64,000 nucleotides of DNA from Gordionus sp. m RMFG-2023 (Eukaryota; Nematomorpha; Gordioida; Chordodea; Parachordodidae): assembly GCF_954871325.1 (NCBI RefSeq), contig NC_088776.1:52780569-52844568 (forward strand). The letters run 5' to 3'. Below are positions 46,195 to 58,439 of this stretch, one piece after another. The notes below the pieces were generated by a model. That model ran no database searches. It was not told the DNA's origin and was given only the letters and a program-made list of their open reading frames with translations. Positions within the stretch are counted from its first letter, which is position 1. Every line of letters starts with the position of its first letter. Made by a program: the position numbers and the translations under genes.

Positions 46195-47436
46195 GAAATT
46201 TTATGGGTGCTCCCGTTGGTGAACACACAGCCATATCATCCTTCCTACAATCTACACTCGAAACCCTTAATGAGTTGGCTGACCTATTTTCCCTTCTCCC
46301 CTCTCATAAAGCCTTTTTTCTCCTGAAAAATTTCTTCAATATCCCAAAAATTCTTTACGCGTTCCGCTCTACCCCTATTTTTAAATTTCCCACTTCCTTA
46401 GGCATTTATGAAAATGGGATTAAAGTCCTAATTGAAAGTATCCTTAATATAAAATTCCATGAATTAGCATGGACACAAGCCACCCTTCCTACCAAGATGG
46501 GAGGACTAGGCATCAGATCCCCTTCCGATCTTGACTTAACTGCCTTTATATCGAGCTGTCTTTTAACCAAAAATTTAGTCAATCCTAATTCCTTAAATTC
46601 TGACCCTTCCTTTGATAGTGCCATCATTGAATGGAAATCTCGATTCATTGCCGACCACCCAATTCCAGAAACGAACAAGCAGAAGGACTGGGATAAGCCA
46701 TTATTGCAAGCTGCGTCGAATCTCTCCTTTCCAGTATGCAATCATTGGACCGTCCCTTATCTCCTCTCTGCTTAATGGTTCTGGACATGAGTTTCTCGAA
46801 GCCATTCCATCCGCGAACTTACAATTACAATTGACCCAAAATGAGCTAACTCATGCTATAGGCAACCGTTTAAATTGCTTAGTAACCCAACCCCACATCT
46901 GTGCCGGCTGCAGTTCTGCTGTTTTGAGTGGAAGACATAGTCTACATTGTCGTTCATGTAAAGGCCGCATCGTTAGACATAACATTTGCAATTCTATAAT
47001 TCTTAGAGCTCTGAGATCCGCTCAAATTCCTTCTATTCTCGAAACCTCTGGTCTTTTCAGATCTGATGGAAAACGCCCTGACGGGATCTCTCAAATTCCC
47101 TGGAAGCGAGGTCAATTCTTGGTCTGGGATTACTCTTGTATTGATCCATTGGCTCCTTCCAAGCAATCCTTTAACATTCTGGAGAACAAGGAGCTTCTAA
47201 AAATTGCAAAATATTCAGAGATAGCCCAAGATCACTTTTTCATTCCCATCATTTCCACTACCTTGACTACCTTTGGGAATCGTGCTCTTTCTTTCTTCAA
47301 GGAACTTGGATCGCTAATCCGTAAACTAACAGATGAACCTCGTGAAGGCTTCTTCTTAAGACAAAGACTCGCCATAGCAATTCACAAGGCTAATTACATC
47401 AGCTTCATTGGCAGCCTCATCTCACATGATGATTAG
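46195..47436 (+). pseudogene. 5'-truncated LINE: RT C-terminus plus restriction-like endonuclease-type domain
   Basis: The first frame gives the end of a reverse transcriptase: FMGAPVGEHTAI, LPSHKAFFLLKNFFNIPKIL, ESILNIKFHELAWTQATLPT, KMGGLGIRSPSDLDL. After a frameshift near 46,740 the next frame runs to the stop at 47,436. It holds a zinc-binding block (HICAGCSSAVLSGRHSLHC, GRIVRHN) and then GKRPDG-x11-VWDYS, which fits the PD..D-x-S core of PD-(D/E)XK restriction-like endonucleases. The end reads FFLRQRLAIAIHKANYISF. From memory, the order matches a family common in crustacean, tick and spider genomes. I cannot fix the clade (R2/NeSL-like or another endonuclease-bearing group). The catalytic RT half is missing, as is usual for 5'-truncated LINE copies. 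Apart from the one shift the frame is open, so the insertion is fairly young. Confidence 0.8.
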
Positions 47437-48185
47437 AATATATTTTATATAATTTTATTCGCGTAATGAATAATTTATTTATATAATAACTTTTCAATGT
47501 TCATTTTTATTTATGAATTATAATTCGAAGAAAAATAATATAATAAAATAATTGAAAGATAAAAAAAAAATATAAAAAATAAAAATAAAGAAAAAATAAA
47601 ATAAGTAAACATAAAAAAAAATCCTTGTAACCTGTCTATATTTAAAAAAAGGTTTCATTCAAAGCCATTACAATTCTCTATAATAATAGAGATCATAAAT
47701 ACAATAGAAAAAAAATAAGTTGGAGATATTACATATTTTGATCCAGTATTTGATTATTTATAAGTTTTTTGAATAAACTTAAATTTTCTTGCATAAAACT
47801 TGTCAAGTTTGTCATATTCCTTTTTAAAAAGATATACTTTGTCAATTTCATTATGAAGATCCAATCCTTAATTTATTCCTATTTCAATATAATGCTACAA
47901 CTCTATATGGTTACCTTCTTATGCCGCTATTAAATATAAAAGTATCAGACATATAAAATCTCATATTTTAAAAGATGATAGGATTTTTTAGTTTATTTAA
48001 TTACTTCTGTGCTTCTAAAATCTTCGTTCTATCTTGTTTAATGAGATTTAAATTAATTCTATATTACAAACCGAAAAGAAAAAAACAACTAAAGATTATA
48101 GAATAATAAGATTCAAAAATTACTTGGATTGGGGAAAGAGAAATCTTAATGTATTACCAAATTGATTTATGAAAATTTATAATTC
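47437..48185. other. AT-rich 3' flank of the LINE
   Basis: Probably begins with the LINE 3' UTR; A-rich runs at 47,550-47,610 could be its tail. Nothing else was recognised. Confidence 0.4.
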
Positions 48186-48189
48186 GATA

Positions 48190-49110
48190 TTTAAGATTCA
48201 GCCTAATATTTTCCCTCGCTTATAACTGGTTTTTATTTATTTACTGAAAAAATCTAATAATATACCAATTTCGGCAATTTATTTAATTTTCCAAAAATGT
48301 TTTTCTTTAAACTATCTTTCAAGCGGGTTGAAGCAGTAAAGAAGTATGAAATACGCACTAATTATTGACATAAATTTTCAAGATAATGCTTCCTGATGTT
48401 TGGCTAACTTTACACTTAAGACGTGGTATCATAGTTAGTTTTCGGTTCATAATTCGGTAACTTTTTTAATGACTGGCGAAATAGATTAAAAAATTAATAA
48501 GGCGTAAATATTAGAAAGCCAGTTAGTTAGTACTACTTTTGGCATGATGCTAATTTTGACTATTTTATATTTTTTACCAATAATTCTTTTCCTCTTTAAA
48601 TCAACTATAAAAGAGAATAAAGTAATAAAATCTACCAATAAGGCCCTACTTAATGGTTTAGTATAAGTTTCAGAATTAGTGTTTCCAACATCCTGGCTCA
48701 CTTCACGCTTGAGCGTATCGTTATAGTTTTCATTTTGCTTATAACGTTTCTTTCTATGATTATCATTTGAGTAAGGAATCAAATATTTGTGCAAGCCCCG
48801 ATATCTATTTTAGTAATTTTCTTCTTTCTTTATTCTGTATACCAAATAGATTAAATTAATATACAATTATGATCTATACATTGATAATAAATAAATGCTT
48901 TCATAACTTTTTAATCTTAAGGTAGGTCAAATTCTTGTTAATAATAATTTTTTCCTTTATACAGACTACTATACTGGTTAAAGTCAGACACTAATAAAGC
49001 AAAAAATATTGTCATTTTAGAATTAGGGCTTGTTCAGCCAACCTTAACGGAGATTATATAAAAACCACCGAAAAATCAATAACATATAAGAATTTTTTAT
49101 ACCGAAAAAT
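48190..49110. repeat. Dispersed repeat, copy B
   Basis: A direct-orientation relative of copy A (37,380-38,345), clearly diverged. The block order is the same, including CGCTTATAACTGGTTTTTAT, GGCATGATGCTAATTTTGAC, ATTAAATTAATATACAATTA, TTTTTAATCTTAAG and CAACCTTAACGGAGATTATA. It is non-coding; the 102-residue frame on the minus strand shows no family feature. Confidence 0.7.
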
Positions 49111-49496
49111 TAATTGTGAAATGAAACATTCTAATTTTAGTTAAACAAAAAAAAACTTTTACATTAATTTTAAATTTATATCATTTTATATTATAAAATA
49201 TATATTCATATTCTGTTGTAAATTAAACTGCTATTTTTGTTAATGCTCCATCTTGCGGAAATTTTTTTGGTTCTTTACTTCAGATTTAATAAATGTTATG
49301 TTTAATTTTACAACTACAAAAACAAATTTATTCTTAAATTACATTATGATACTTCTATTTAAAAAATATAATTTATATAAGGAAAATAAAAAGTTAGATT
49401 TGAATATTATAATACAAAATAAATTAATTAAGTAGAAATATAAATCGCGAAGGGTCATTCGATATAACATAAGAAGAAAAAAACTTAATTTACGGT

Positions 49497-49961
49497 CAAT
49501 AAAATAACACTCAATAATTTATAATATTGTTTCTCAATAATCTCACCGATTATTATTATATTTTATAATTTCTCAATAATCTCACCGATTATTATTATAA
49601 CTTAATATTAATGGTTAGAATTTTGAACATATTACTACTATTTAACATTTCTTTATTTTATAACTTTTTTTAAAATTAATTCCAATATTTTTATAAAACA
49701 ATCATAAAAAATCATAATAATTCTCAAAAAATGTCTATAAAAATTCTTTTCTTGTTTTACAATTCATATATTCCTCCGCGTTAATTCTTTATCAATCAAT
49801 ATAAACAAAAATCAATATTTTTTATGTTTCTAAATATATATTAATAATTGATTGACATTTATCATCTAATAATAATAATATAATATTGATAAATATATAT
49901 ATATATAATATACCAACATATATGAAATATCTAATACAAATATATATGAAATATATATCAC
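49497..49961 (-). repeat. 3' LTR of the Ty3/gypsy element
   Basis: 465 bp, about 99% identical by eye to 56,196-56,656. It contains a short direct duplication of TTTCTCAATAATCTCACCGA followed by TTATTATTATA. On the coding strand it starts GTGATATATATTTCATATAT and ends TTATTTTATTG. Confidence 0.93.
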
Positions 49962-50026
49962 GACCGCCCTAAAAAAAACCAAGACGGAATAATTAAAAAA
50001 AATATGTCAACTTGAAATTTCTATAT

Positions 50027-50521
50027 TTATTCATTATCTTTGTCCTCTTTCAACATCTCGTTTTCTTCAGTTTCCATACGACTATATTTCTTTTGTAAAC
50101 CCATATTGTCGTTCATTTTAATCACTGTCGAACTCATTTTGGTAGCCTTGTCACTGATAGTTGGCGTCTTAGCATAATATTTGAATTTATTCTCTATCAA
50201 TGTATTTGATTCTCTCAGGTTTTTAGCTTGTATTTCTGTCAATTTTTTCCCTATTCCATCATAATTGGTCGATGGCCATGGTCGATTTCCATACTGTTGA
50301 TTATAAGATTCAATTTCGTTTCTTTTATTATAGTTTACATATCTATCCCCAGATAGTACATTTTTAGTTTTTCCACAGAAATAACTGGTTGCAGGAACTT
50401 CCTCCGAGTCACTCATATAATCATTACACTCTTGGTTCATCAATACCTTAGTTGGTATCACAATTTTTAATTGAGTGTCCGAAACTTCGGCATCTAAAGC
50501 AACGCTTATAGCTGTCCACAC
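50027..50521 (-). CDS. Extra ORF between integrase and 3' LTR, unknown function
   Basis: A 164-residue hydrophilic frame (for example IVIPTKVLMNQECNDYMSDS, ending EENEMLKEDKDNE) occupies the place where some Ty3/gypsy elements carry env or an accessory gene. It shows no signal peptide, membrane segment or envelope feature, and I recognise no family. It may be an accessory ORF of this element's lineage or a chance frame; its length stands out in DNA this AT-rich. Confidence 0.4.
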   Translation of the reverse strand: MWTAISVALDAEVSDTQLKIVIPTKVLMNQECNDYMSDSEEVPATSYFCGKTKNVLSGDRYVNYNKRNEIESYNQQYGNRPWPSTNYDGIGKKLTEIQAKNLRESNTLIENKFKYYAKTPTISDKATKMSSTVIKMNDNMGLQKKYSRMETEENEMLKEDKDNE

Positions 50522-51479
50522 TGGGCTTTTTAATAGATATTTTTCTCCTTTTTATAATTTTCAATTATATTATGTGGTCCTCTGTGTCCAATTTATAGTT
50601 CATTTTTTTTAATATAATTTTTCTTTTTAAATAAAAAAAAATTTTAACTTTATTTTCTCAAAAATAATATAATTAATAATTAAAATTTTTTTATCATGTG
50701 GTATCTCTCTTTTTTTTTTAACAACAAAAATAAATTCTTCCCTCATAATTATAATCATGAATACCTATTTTATTATTTTTTTTAATTAAATAAAATAAAT
50801 ACTTTATTTTTACTTGTCCAACGCAATAAAAATGAAAACACATTTAAGTCTTTCTCTCCTTTTTTTTTTATATAAATAAAATTTCATTTCTCTTATAAAA
50901 CCACATAAAACATATTAGTCTTAACATAAAAACAACCTTATGTTTTTCTTCCCTTTTTTTAAAAAAAATAAATAAAATTTCACTTTCACATAAAACATAT
51001 TAATCTTAATCCTCTTTATCTCCATATACTTATTTATTTCTTCACAAGTTTATATTTTAGTAAATTTATAAGATCTGAGACCAATATCATAGAATCACGT
51101 GATATAATATTTTTTTTTATAAAATGAAACATATATCCCTAGAGTAGATTTCCCCATAAATCTGCATGTTCAATTTTTTATTATTATTCACTCTTCTCTA
51201 AAATGATAAGTATTTTTTTTTATTAATTTCTTCTCAGTTTATTCACCTTTTTGCTATACATATATTTTTAATTATCTAATTTATATTTCTCATTGATACT
51301 TAATTGTATAAATTTAACCCTAAATTGTTTAAGTACAAAGTAAGTTTGTCCTAAAGATTTATAGGAACTTTGTTTCCGGTCTTTATGGACAAATTTATTA
51401 TTATTATTTTTTTTTAAATTATATACCTTAATAAAATCATTATGACGTACTCCCACAGTACCATCATCAAATTTTATAT

Positions 51480-54400
51480 TTCACAATTTATTCCCAATAT
51501 TATCCAAAACAATACCTTTTTCCCATTTTTTTTATGGTCAAAAAGTCTTCCCCAAATAATTTGACCCACAAGGAATTTTATATTGCTTTTTCCATAATAT
51601 TCTAAATTATCAATCTCTTTTGATTTAAGAAAATCTAAAGGTAATCTGGTTCTTCTACCCAAAAATAATTCGACAGGAGTAACTCCCTCTTTATTTCTTG
51701 AATTATTATAATATAACTGGGCTAACCAGACTTCATTTTTCTCTTGTTTAAATTTCTTTAACCAATTTTTCACTATGGCTACCATTCTTTCAGCCTGGCC
51801 ATTAGAGCTAGGATGATAAGGTGGAGTCAAAATATGGTTAATTTTTATCGAGTTACAAAATTGTTTAAAATTCTCACTTATAAAAGCCGGACCTCCATCC
51901 GATACAATTATTTTAGGAATACCAAACTTAGCCCACAATTTTTGTAATAATTTAATAACAACTTTAGTTGTTAACCCCTGAACCTCTTCAAATTCAATCC
52001 ATTTGGAATATGAATCCACCACTAAAAAATATGATTTTTTATCCAATTCAAAAAAATCTATGTGGAGACGGTCCCATGGTTTCTTTGACTTTGGCCATAC
52101 TTGTCCCATCTCTTTACGGGGCATAACGGCACATGTATTACATGGAACACATTCCTTTGTAATTTTTTCAATATCATTACCCATTCCAGGCCACCACACA
52201 TATTCACGAGCCCAAAATTTCATTTTACTTTGACCCTGATGTCCTGCATGTAATAAATTAATTATTTTAGCACGTAATTTCAAAGGAATTACTGCCCTAT
52301 TTCCTCTCATTAAACAATCATCCACCACAGATAATTCTTTTTCAAATTTTTGATAAATTTTATAATTATTTTTCCAAGGTTTTTTTCCCGTTACAAATAA
52401 TTTTATTTGTCTTAATACTTTATCTTTTAAAGTATAATATTTGAGATCTTCCCACGTTGTATAACCTCCTTTTAACATATATGATAAAGTACGCACTAAA
52501 GTATCTTCTCTATCTATAATCATATTATCAATTATTTCAGAAGTAGCACAACCTGCTCCTAATCTTGATAATATATCAGGCAAATTATTTTCTCTTCCTC
52601 GCCTATATTTTATTTCAACATTAAAACTTCCGACAAGTAACAACCACCGTTGTAATCTTGGGGACATCATTAATTCCTTGTTATCTTTCTTAAACAAATG
52701 AATTAATGGTTTATGATCGGTATAAATCACAAATCTTTTACCGATCAAATATTCGCGACATTTGGTCAACCCAAAAATAATCGCTAAGGCCTCCTGTTCT
52801 AACAGAGTACCTCGTTTCAACTTCATGAAATATTCTCGAAAAAAAAATAATTGGTCTCTCTAAACCATCAATGACATGTAATAATGCACCTCCTACACCT
52901 TTATTTGACGCATCAACAGCAAGAATTATCTCCAAGTCATTATTAAAACACACTAAAATTGGTTCCTCACCAATTTTTCTCTTTATATGTTCAAAAGCGT
53001 TTTTTTGTTCAATTTTCCACTCAAAATTGACGCCTTTTTTTAATAAATCATACAGTGGAGCTGCAATTTTTGCAAAATTATCCACAAATCTATGATAATA
53101 ATTTATCATGCCCATAAAAGACTGTACCTCAGCTTTATTACTAGGCTGATTTATGTTCAAAATATTTTTTAAATTTTTATCGAGAGGTTTCACTTCAATT
53201 CCATTAATTTGATGACCCAAATACACTATTTCGGTGACACCAAGAATACTTTTCTCTTTACTAGCCTTTAAACCTTTATCTTGAATTCTCTTGAAAACCT
53301 CTTCAAGACGTTGATTATGTTGTTCTGGCGTCACTCCAGTTATCAACACATCATCCATATAATAAAATACGCCTTCCAAACCCTGGAAAACTGATGCCAT
53401 TGTTCTCTGAAAAATTGGTGCAGATACACTTAATCCAAAAGGTAATCTACAAAATGCAAATAATCCTTTAGGTGTTGTTATTGTCAACAATTTATGAATT
53501 TCTTCTTTCAAAGGCAATTGTAAATATGCTGATGAAAAATCAACTTTTGAAAAATATTTGGCTCCCTTTAAATTTGCCAAAATTTCTTCAATTCGAGGTA
53601 ATGGATATTTCACTTCTACAACCCATTTGCTAAGTGTTACTCGAAAATCTGCACATAATCTAAGTTTTCCATTAGATTTTTTAACAGGTACTAATGGAGT
53701 AGCCCATTCACTATATTCCACAGGAATAATAATACCATCATTAACCCATTTATCTAATTCTTCGTTGATTTCCTTTTTCCACTCAAAAGGAACTCTACGA
53801 CACCCTAAGAAAATAGGTGAAAATCCCTCTTTTAATTTTAAATCCACTTAATAATCATTTAGACATCCCAAAGTGTCTTCAAAAATTATACCATATTTTT
53901 CCACTAAAATAGGTATAGCCTTTTTAACTCTATTAAATTCATAAATTTCATTATTAATTTTTTTATCATTATCAATTTCACTATTGATTTCAGATGGATT
54001 TGAATACATCATGGTTTTCGCATGATATTCACAAATATTATTATTAACTATAGATTCTTTCATTTCACTCATTAATTTATTCAATTCTCTTTCTTTAAGT
54101 TTTTCTCTGACTTCATTAGCCATTATTTTCATTTCGGCATTTTCTTTAGCTAATTCACTATCAGTGATAAATAAATCCCAATAATTAATTCGAGGTCCCA
54201 ATTTGGTAATCCAATCCCAACCCATAATTGTTTCAACATTTTTATTCACTATCCATAAATCTAAAATTATAGGAATATCATGGAAAATAACATCCCACTG
54301 AGTTCTACCTAAAACTTTGATTTCAGATCCATCAAATTGTTTAATACACATATTTTGTCTCAACAATACCATTCGGCCAATATTTATAAAAATTTTCACT

Positions 54401-54667
54401 AGACATTATTGAAATACTTGTCCTGGTATCAAATAACATTTCAACCATTTGTTCACCAAATTTTAAATTAATATGAGGACATGAACTCTGTTCCTTTGCT
54501 CCCTCAGTTATTAAATTTTTAGGCATTTTAATGTGCTGAATGACATTTATTTTAATCTCATTGTCAATATAATTTATATTCATACCTAAATTCATCTCAG
54601 AATTTAAAAGTCTCTGAATTTCATTTATGGTTTTATTTAAAATTTCCCTTGGATATATATCACTCAT
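51480..54667 (-). pseudogene. Ty3/gypsy pol region (protease, RT, RNase H, integrase)
   Basis: Minus-strand order from about 54,667 down: a retropepsin-like protease region, then reverse transcriptase (about 53,850-52,900; NGKLRLCADFR, DFSSAYLQLPL, FCRLPFGLSVSAP, FYYMDDVLI). RNase H follows (about 52,880-52,560; ILAVDASNKGVGGALL, IYTDHKPLIHLF). Last comes integrase with a zinc-binding head (HAGHQGQSKM, CVPCNTC) and catalytic core (LHIDFFE, VSDGGPAFIS, YHPSSNGQAER), about 52,400-51,500. Parts are in different frames. Confidence 0.9.
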
Positions 54668-54927
54668 TTGATTACAATAATCCTTTTTATTCAGATTATT
54701 GGTTAATTAAAATTTTTTTATTTCATAAAATGACCATAAAAATTCCCAACATTACAACTCTTTTTATTCAAGTTAAATTTCAATGTATAATCCTCATTCC
54801 CATGATGATTATCTATTTTAATATATATATCCACAAAATTTTTAATAAAATTATATATATCACAAAATTTAATATTTTCAAAAATTAGTTTATCTATTTT
54901 TATATGATTCTCTTTCAAATCATTTAG

Positions 54928-55957
54928 TCACTGTGACCCACTCACACTTTGAATACAATGTATAGCAATATGTCCCATTTCTTCACATTTGAAACACATT
55001 CTATCATGATCTGTATTAGATATCTCCATTTTATCTACATTTTTTATAATAGGATTTTGTATATTTCTAACCACCGGTTGTAACACTACCGAGGTTCTTT
55101 GTGGAAATCCACTTTTAAAATTGGCTTCTATTACCGTGCAATTTCTTTTTATATGTCCTACAAAACCACATCTATGACACACTATGTCATTTTTTTCACT
55201 TGGTTTTGCAGTCACATTTTCATTAGTTTTTCGGTCTCTTCAATAACAATTTTTACCAATATGTCCCTTTCTTCCACAAAGTTCACAACTTTCAATCACA
55301 TTATTATTTTTAATTTTTAAGTTGGACACATCTCTGGACAAAACTTTCATGTTTTCTCTCATTTCTCTAATTTCACATAAAATTAGAGATTCTTCCGTAC
55401 TTTGTCTCAAAGTACTATTTTTATTATAATTTTTTACAATTTCTACAGGTTTCTCAATTAAAACCTCTGAAATTTTTTTTTTAAATTCAATCACTATTGA
55501 ATTTAATTTTTTATTGATATCCTCTGATATATTATTATTCTGAGGAAAATTAAATACTTCACCAGTATCTAATATTTCCTCGGATTTTTCCTCCGACATA
55601 ATATTCTTTTTATACATTTAATTTTTTTAATTCTAACAAAATTAAATGTAAGCTATTTTGGATATCCTCAGAAATATCTGGAGATTTCACCAAAATTTCA
55701 GAAATTAAATTTTCAGTATTAGTATTTCTTATATCATTTTCTTTATTTTTAATAGATCTTCTTTTTATTTTCTTAATTGCATGTTTCATTATAATCAAAG
55801 TTACATAAAACACAAAAAAAATTACTGCAGTAATGATATTATTAGTTACATCCACTTTATTAAACTTTGAATTAAATATTTTATTAAAATGATCCTTATA
55901 ATTCTGCATTTTATCAAAATCAGGCTTACGATGAACAGTAACAAAAGAAAAAGCCAT
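54928..55957 (-). pseudogene. Ty3/gypsy gag region with upstream membrane-segment ORF
   Basis: Three CCHC knuckles are visible (CELCGRKGHIGKNC, CHRCGFVGHIKRNC, CFKCEEMGHIAIHC), typical of nucleocapsid. Upstream (55,610-55,957) an ORF has a long hydrophobic run (NIITAVIFFVFYVTLIIM) followed by a basic stretch, which is unusual at the start of a Ty3/gypsy Gag. A capsid fold cannot be recognised by eye. The region is split between frames. Confidence 0.7.
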
Positions 55958-56195
55958 AATTTCATTAATTATCCAAAATTTAAAATTTTATCTTATATAT
56001 TTCTAATTTTAATCCAAAAATCCTACTATTGCGTTGTGTAATTTATAATATAAAAATAAATTTCTTACATATCCGGAATCCACTAATGTTTTTAGGAACC
56101 CGGTCCTCGAAAATCTTTTTCTTGATTAATAAATTCTGAAATTTTCTTAACAAAATCACCCTAATAAGAGTTAACGAATCCTGGTACCACTGCAC

Positions 56196-56656
56196 CAATA
56201 AAATAACACTCAATAATTTATAATATTGTTTCTCAATAATCTCACCGATTATTATTATATTTTATAATTTCTCAATAATCTCACCGATTATTATTATAAC
56301 ATAATATTAATGGTTAGAATTTTGAACATATTACTACTATTTAACATTTCTTTATTTTATAACTTTTTTTAAAATTAATTCCAATATTTTTATAAAACAA
56401 TCATAAAAAATCATAATAATTCTCAAAAAATGTCTATAAAAATTCTTTTCTTTGTTTTACAATTCATATATTCCTCCGCGTTAATTCTTTATCAATCAAT
56501 ATAAACAAAAATCAATATTTTTTATGTTTCTAAATATATATTAATAATTGATTGACATTTATCATTTAATAATAATAATATTGATAAATATATATATATA
56601 TAATATACCAACATATATGAAATATCTAATATAAATATATATGAAATATATATCAC
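56196..56656 (-). repeat. 5' LTR of the Ty3/gypsy element
   Basis: 461 bp, partner of 49,497-49,961; the two differ at only a few bases and two small gaps. Confidence 0.93.
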
Positions 56657-57743
56657 ATATCATATATAATATCCATCATACCGGAAGAATCACATATTTT
56701 GCAACTTATGTAATAATTTTTAATTTGAATAAGTTATGATGAATGAATGTCAACGAAAGAATATGATATGGTGAATTCTCAAAATGAACTAAATAATGTT
56801 ATATATTATTAATAAAAACGTATCGGATATTATAACATTAGTATTATTATGAAAATTGTTTAATATATATAATTAATTTTATACATTTCATTATATGAAT
56901 TTTTAAAAAATAATTAATTATTTTTATTATACCTTTAAAAAAATACTACAACATGCAATTTATATTTATAAGCGATTTAAAATAAAAAAAAATTCAGAAA
57001 TACATGAAATAAACATATGACTTATTAAAATAAAGGTTGATATTTACTAATTGGCGATTATTTTAATGACGCTATTTATAATAGCTGAGCTGTCTATGTT
57101 AATACAAGTCCATGATCATTACAGTAAATTTTTTACATTAAATAATAAAAAATTAGCCTCACCCTGGAGGAACTTATGCAGGTTCCCATGATAGGGAGTT
57201 TTCAATTCCTATCGGATCGTAATAGTTATGAGAAAGGGAAAATATGTCAAAGCATGTGTAATCCGAATATATGTGTTTGTCTCTATCCCATATGATAGAT
57301 CCAACAGATCAAGTACTGTTAATGATAGGGATATTTCAGGGTTCGAATGTTGGAATATTAGCTCCATATAGTGGTTTATGCTATAAAATTTATTAATGAT
57401 TTAATTCCTTATATATATATATAATTTTATTCTTTTAAAACAAATGCCTTCCATTTCATGTTGTCAAACACATAACTCTTTATTACAGATTGGTATGATT
57501 TGACTAAGTTATGATTCCTTTTGTAGAAATTTATGAGTTGTTGACATTTAATAACTAGCTTTGTATTATAAATATCAGATTTGATTTCAAATATTATGAA
57601 TATTATTAAATTAAAAGCCTTTACAAAGAATCGAGATGCTTTTTGTTTTTACTTAAACAATAAATACATGTCTTGAGTCGCGATCACGATTCTAAGCTAT
57701 AAACCCGTATTATATGTATAAGTTCGATTTTTCATCCCATAAT
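56657..57743. other. AT-rich stretch, no gene seen
   Basis: No exon or RNA gene was seen. GGGTTCGAATGTTGG at 57,347 resembles a B box but has no convincing A box before it. Confidence 0.4.
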
Positions 57744-58186
57744 ATAAATAATATAGTTGTTAAAGTAGCGCGCTATCTTTTTTGGTAGAGATAACTAACA
57801 GCCCGCGATTTATCCAATTATTTATTTTTTTTTAGCGCGATCCATTTTTTGAATTTAAAAATATAATGAATGTAACTATAAACATAAAAATTTAAATATA
57901 ATTTATAATTACTTATAATTTTTATGATTTATTATTTATATTTTCAATTTGTAATATCAATTTGTATTCTAAACCTAAGTCATCTGGTTTAAATTATTTA
58001 AAAAATCTTCGCAAATGAATATCCACTTCGTTGCAAGTGAGTCAAACAATGATGTCATTAATGAAATGGAAGGTATCCTGGAAGAAAATGTAATCTGAAC
58101 TTGTTCCAGCCCCTAGTAGATTCTATGTTAAAAGCAGGGTTGCCAGATATTCTTCATATAATAATTAATGTCATACCCCCAAATTT

Positions 58187-58226
58187 GCGGGCCTTCGGCC
58201 CGCTTTTGCCCGGCCTTCGGACGGGG
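58187..58226. other. GC-rich double hairpin (GGCCTTCGG repeats)
   Basis: GCGGGCCTTCGGCCCGC (58,187-58,203) forms a perfect 7-bp stem with a TTC loop and is followed by TTTT. CCCGGCCTTCGGACGGGG (58,209-58,226) forms a second, imperfect hairpin. It looks like a bacterial terminator, but it lies inside a hAT element in AT-rich eukaryotic DNA, so it is more likely part of the transposon. Confidence 0.6.
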
Positions 58227-58439
58227 TAATTGATGTAGCATACTCATCTAAGTTAATATGTTATATTCAATATAACAAGATAGACAATGAAAATTCTTTA
58301 TTGATTTACTAATAACAATTATGATATATAATTTTCTCATGTTTATAAATATAGCGTAATATTAATTATTATATTTTATGGATGATTTTAAAAGAAGCAA
58401 TAAAGATTTCCCATCGGCACTGTGGAGATAGGCTGAAAA

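Larger units (their letters stand above)
49497..56656 (-). mobile_element. Ty3/gypsy LTR retrotransposon (young fossil, 7.16 kb)
   Basis: Two direct LTRs (49,497-49,961 and 56,196-56,656) bound an internal part that reads on the minus strand. Its order is a small membrane-segment ORF, Gag with CCHC knuckles, protease, reverse transcriptase, RNase H and integrase, which is the Ty3/gypsy order (invertebrate Mag-like pol). A primer-binding-like TGGTGCAGTGG begins at the inner edge of the 5' LTR. The LTRs differ at only a handful of positions, so the insertion is recent. The coding part is split between frames (about four breaks), so it looks broken although nearly full length. No clear short target duplication was seen at the outer ends. 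Confidence 0.93.

Noticed and set aside
48486-48794. 102-residue minus-strand frame
   Set aside because: It lies in dispersed repeat copy B. I saw no corresponding open frame in copy A, and it has no recognisable domain.
57340-57375. tRNA gene suggested by GGGTTCGAATGTTGG
   Set aside because: No A box or cloverleaf partner sequence at the right distance.
58187-58203. Bacterial rho-independent terminator and hence contamination
   Set aside because: It lies inside a TIR- and duplication-bounded hAT element with eukaryotic transposase remnants on the same stretch.
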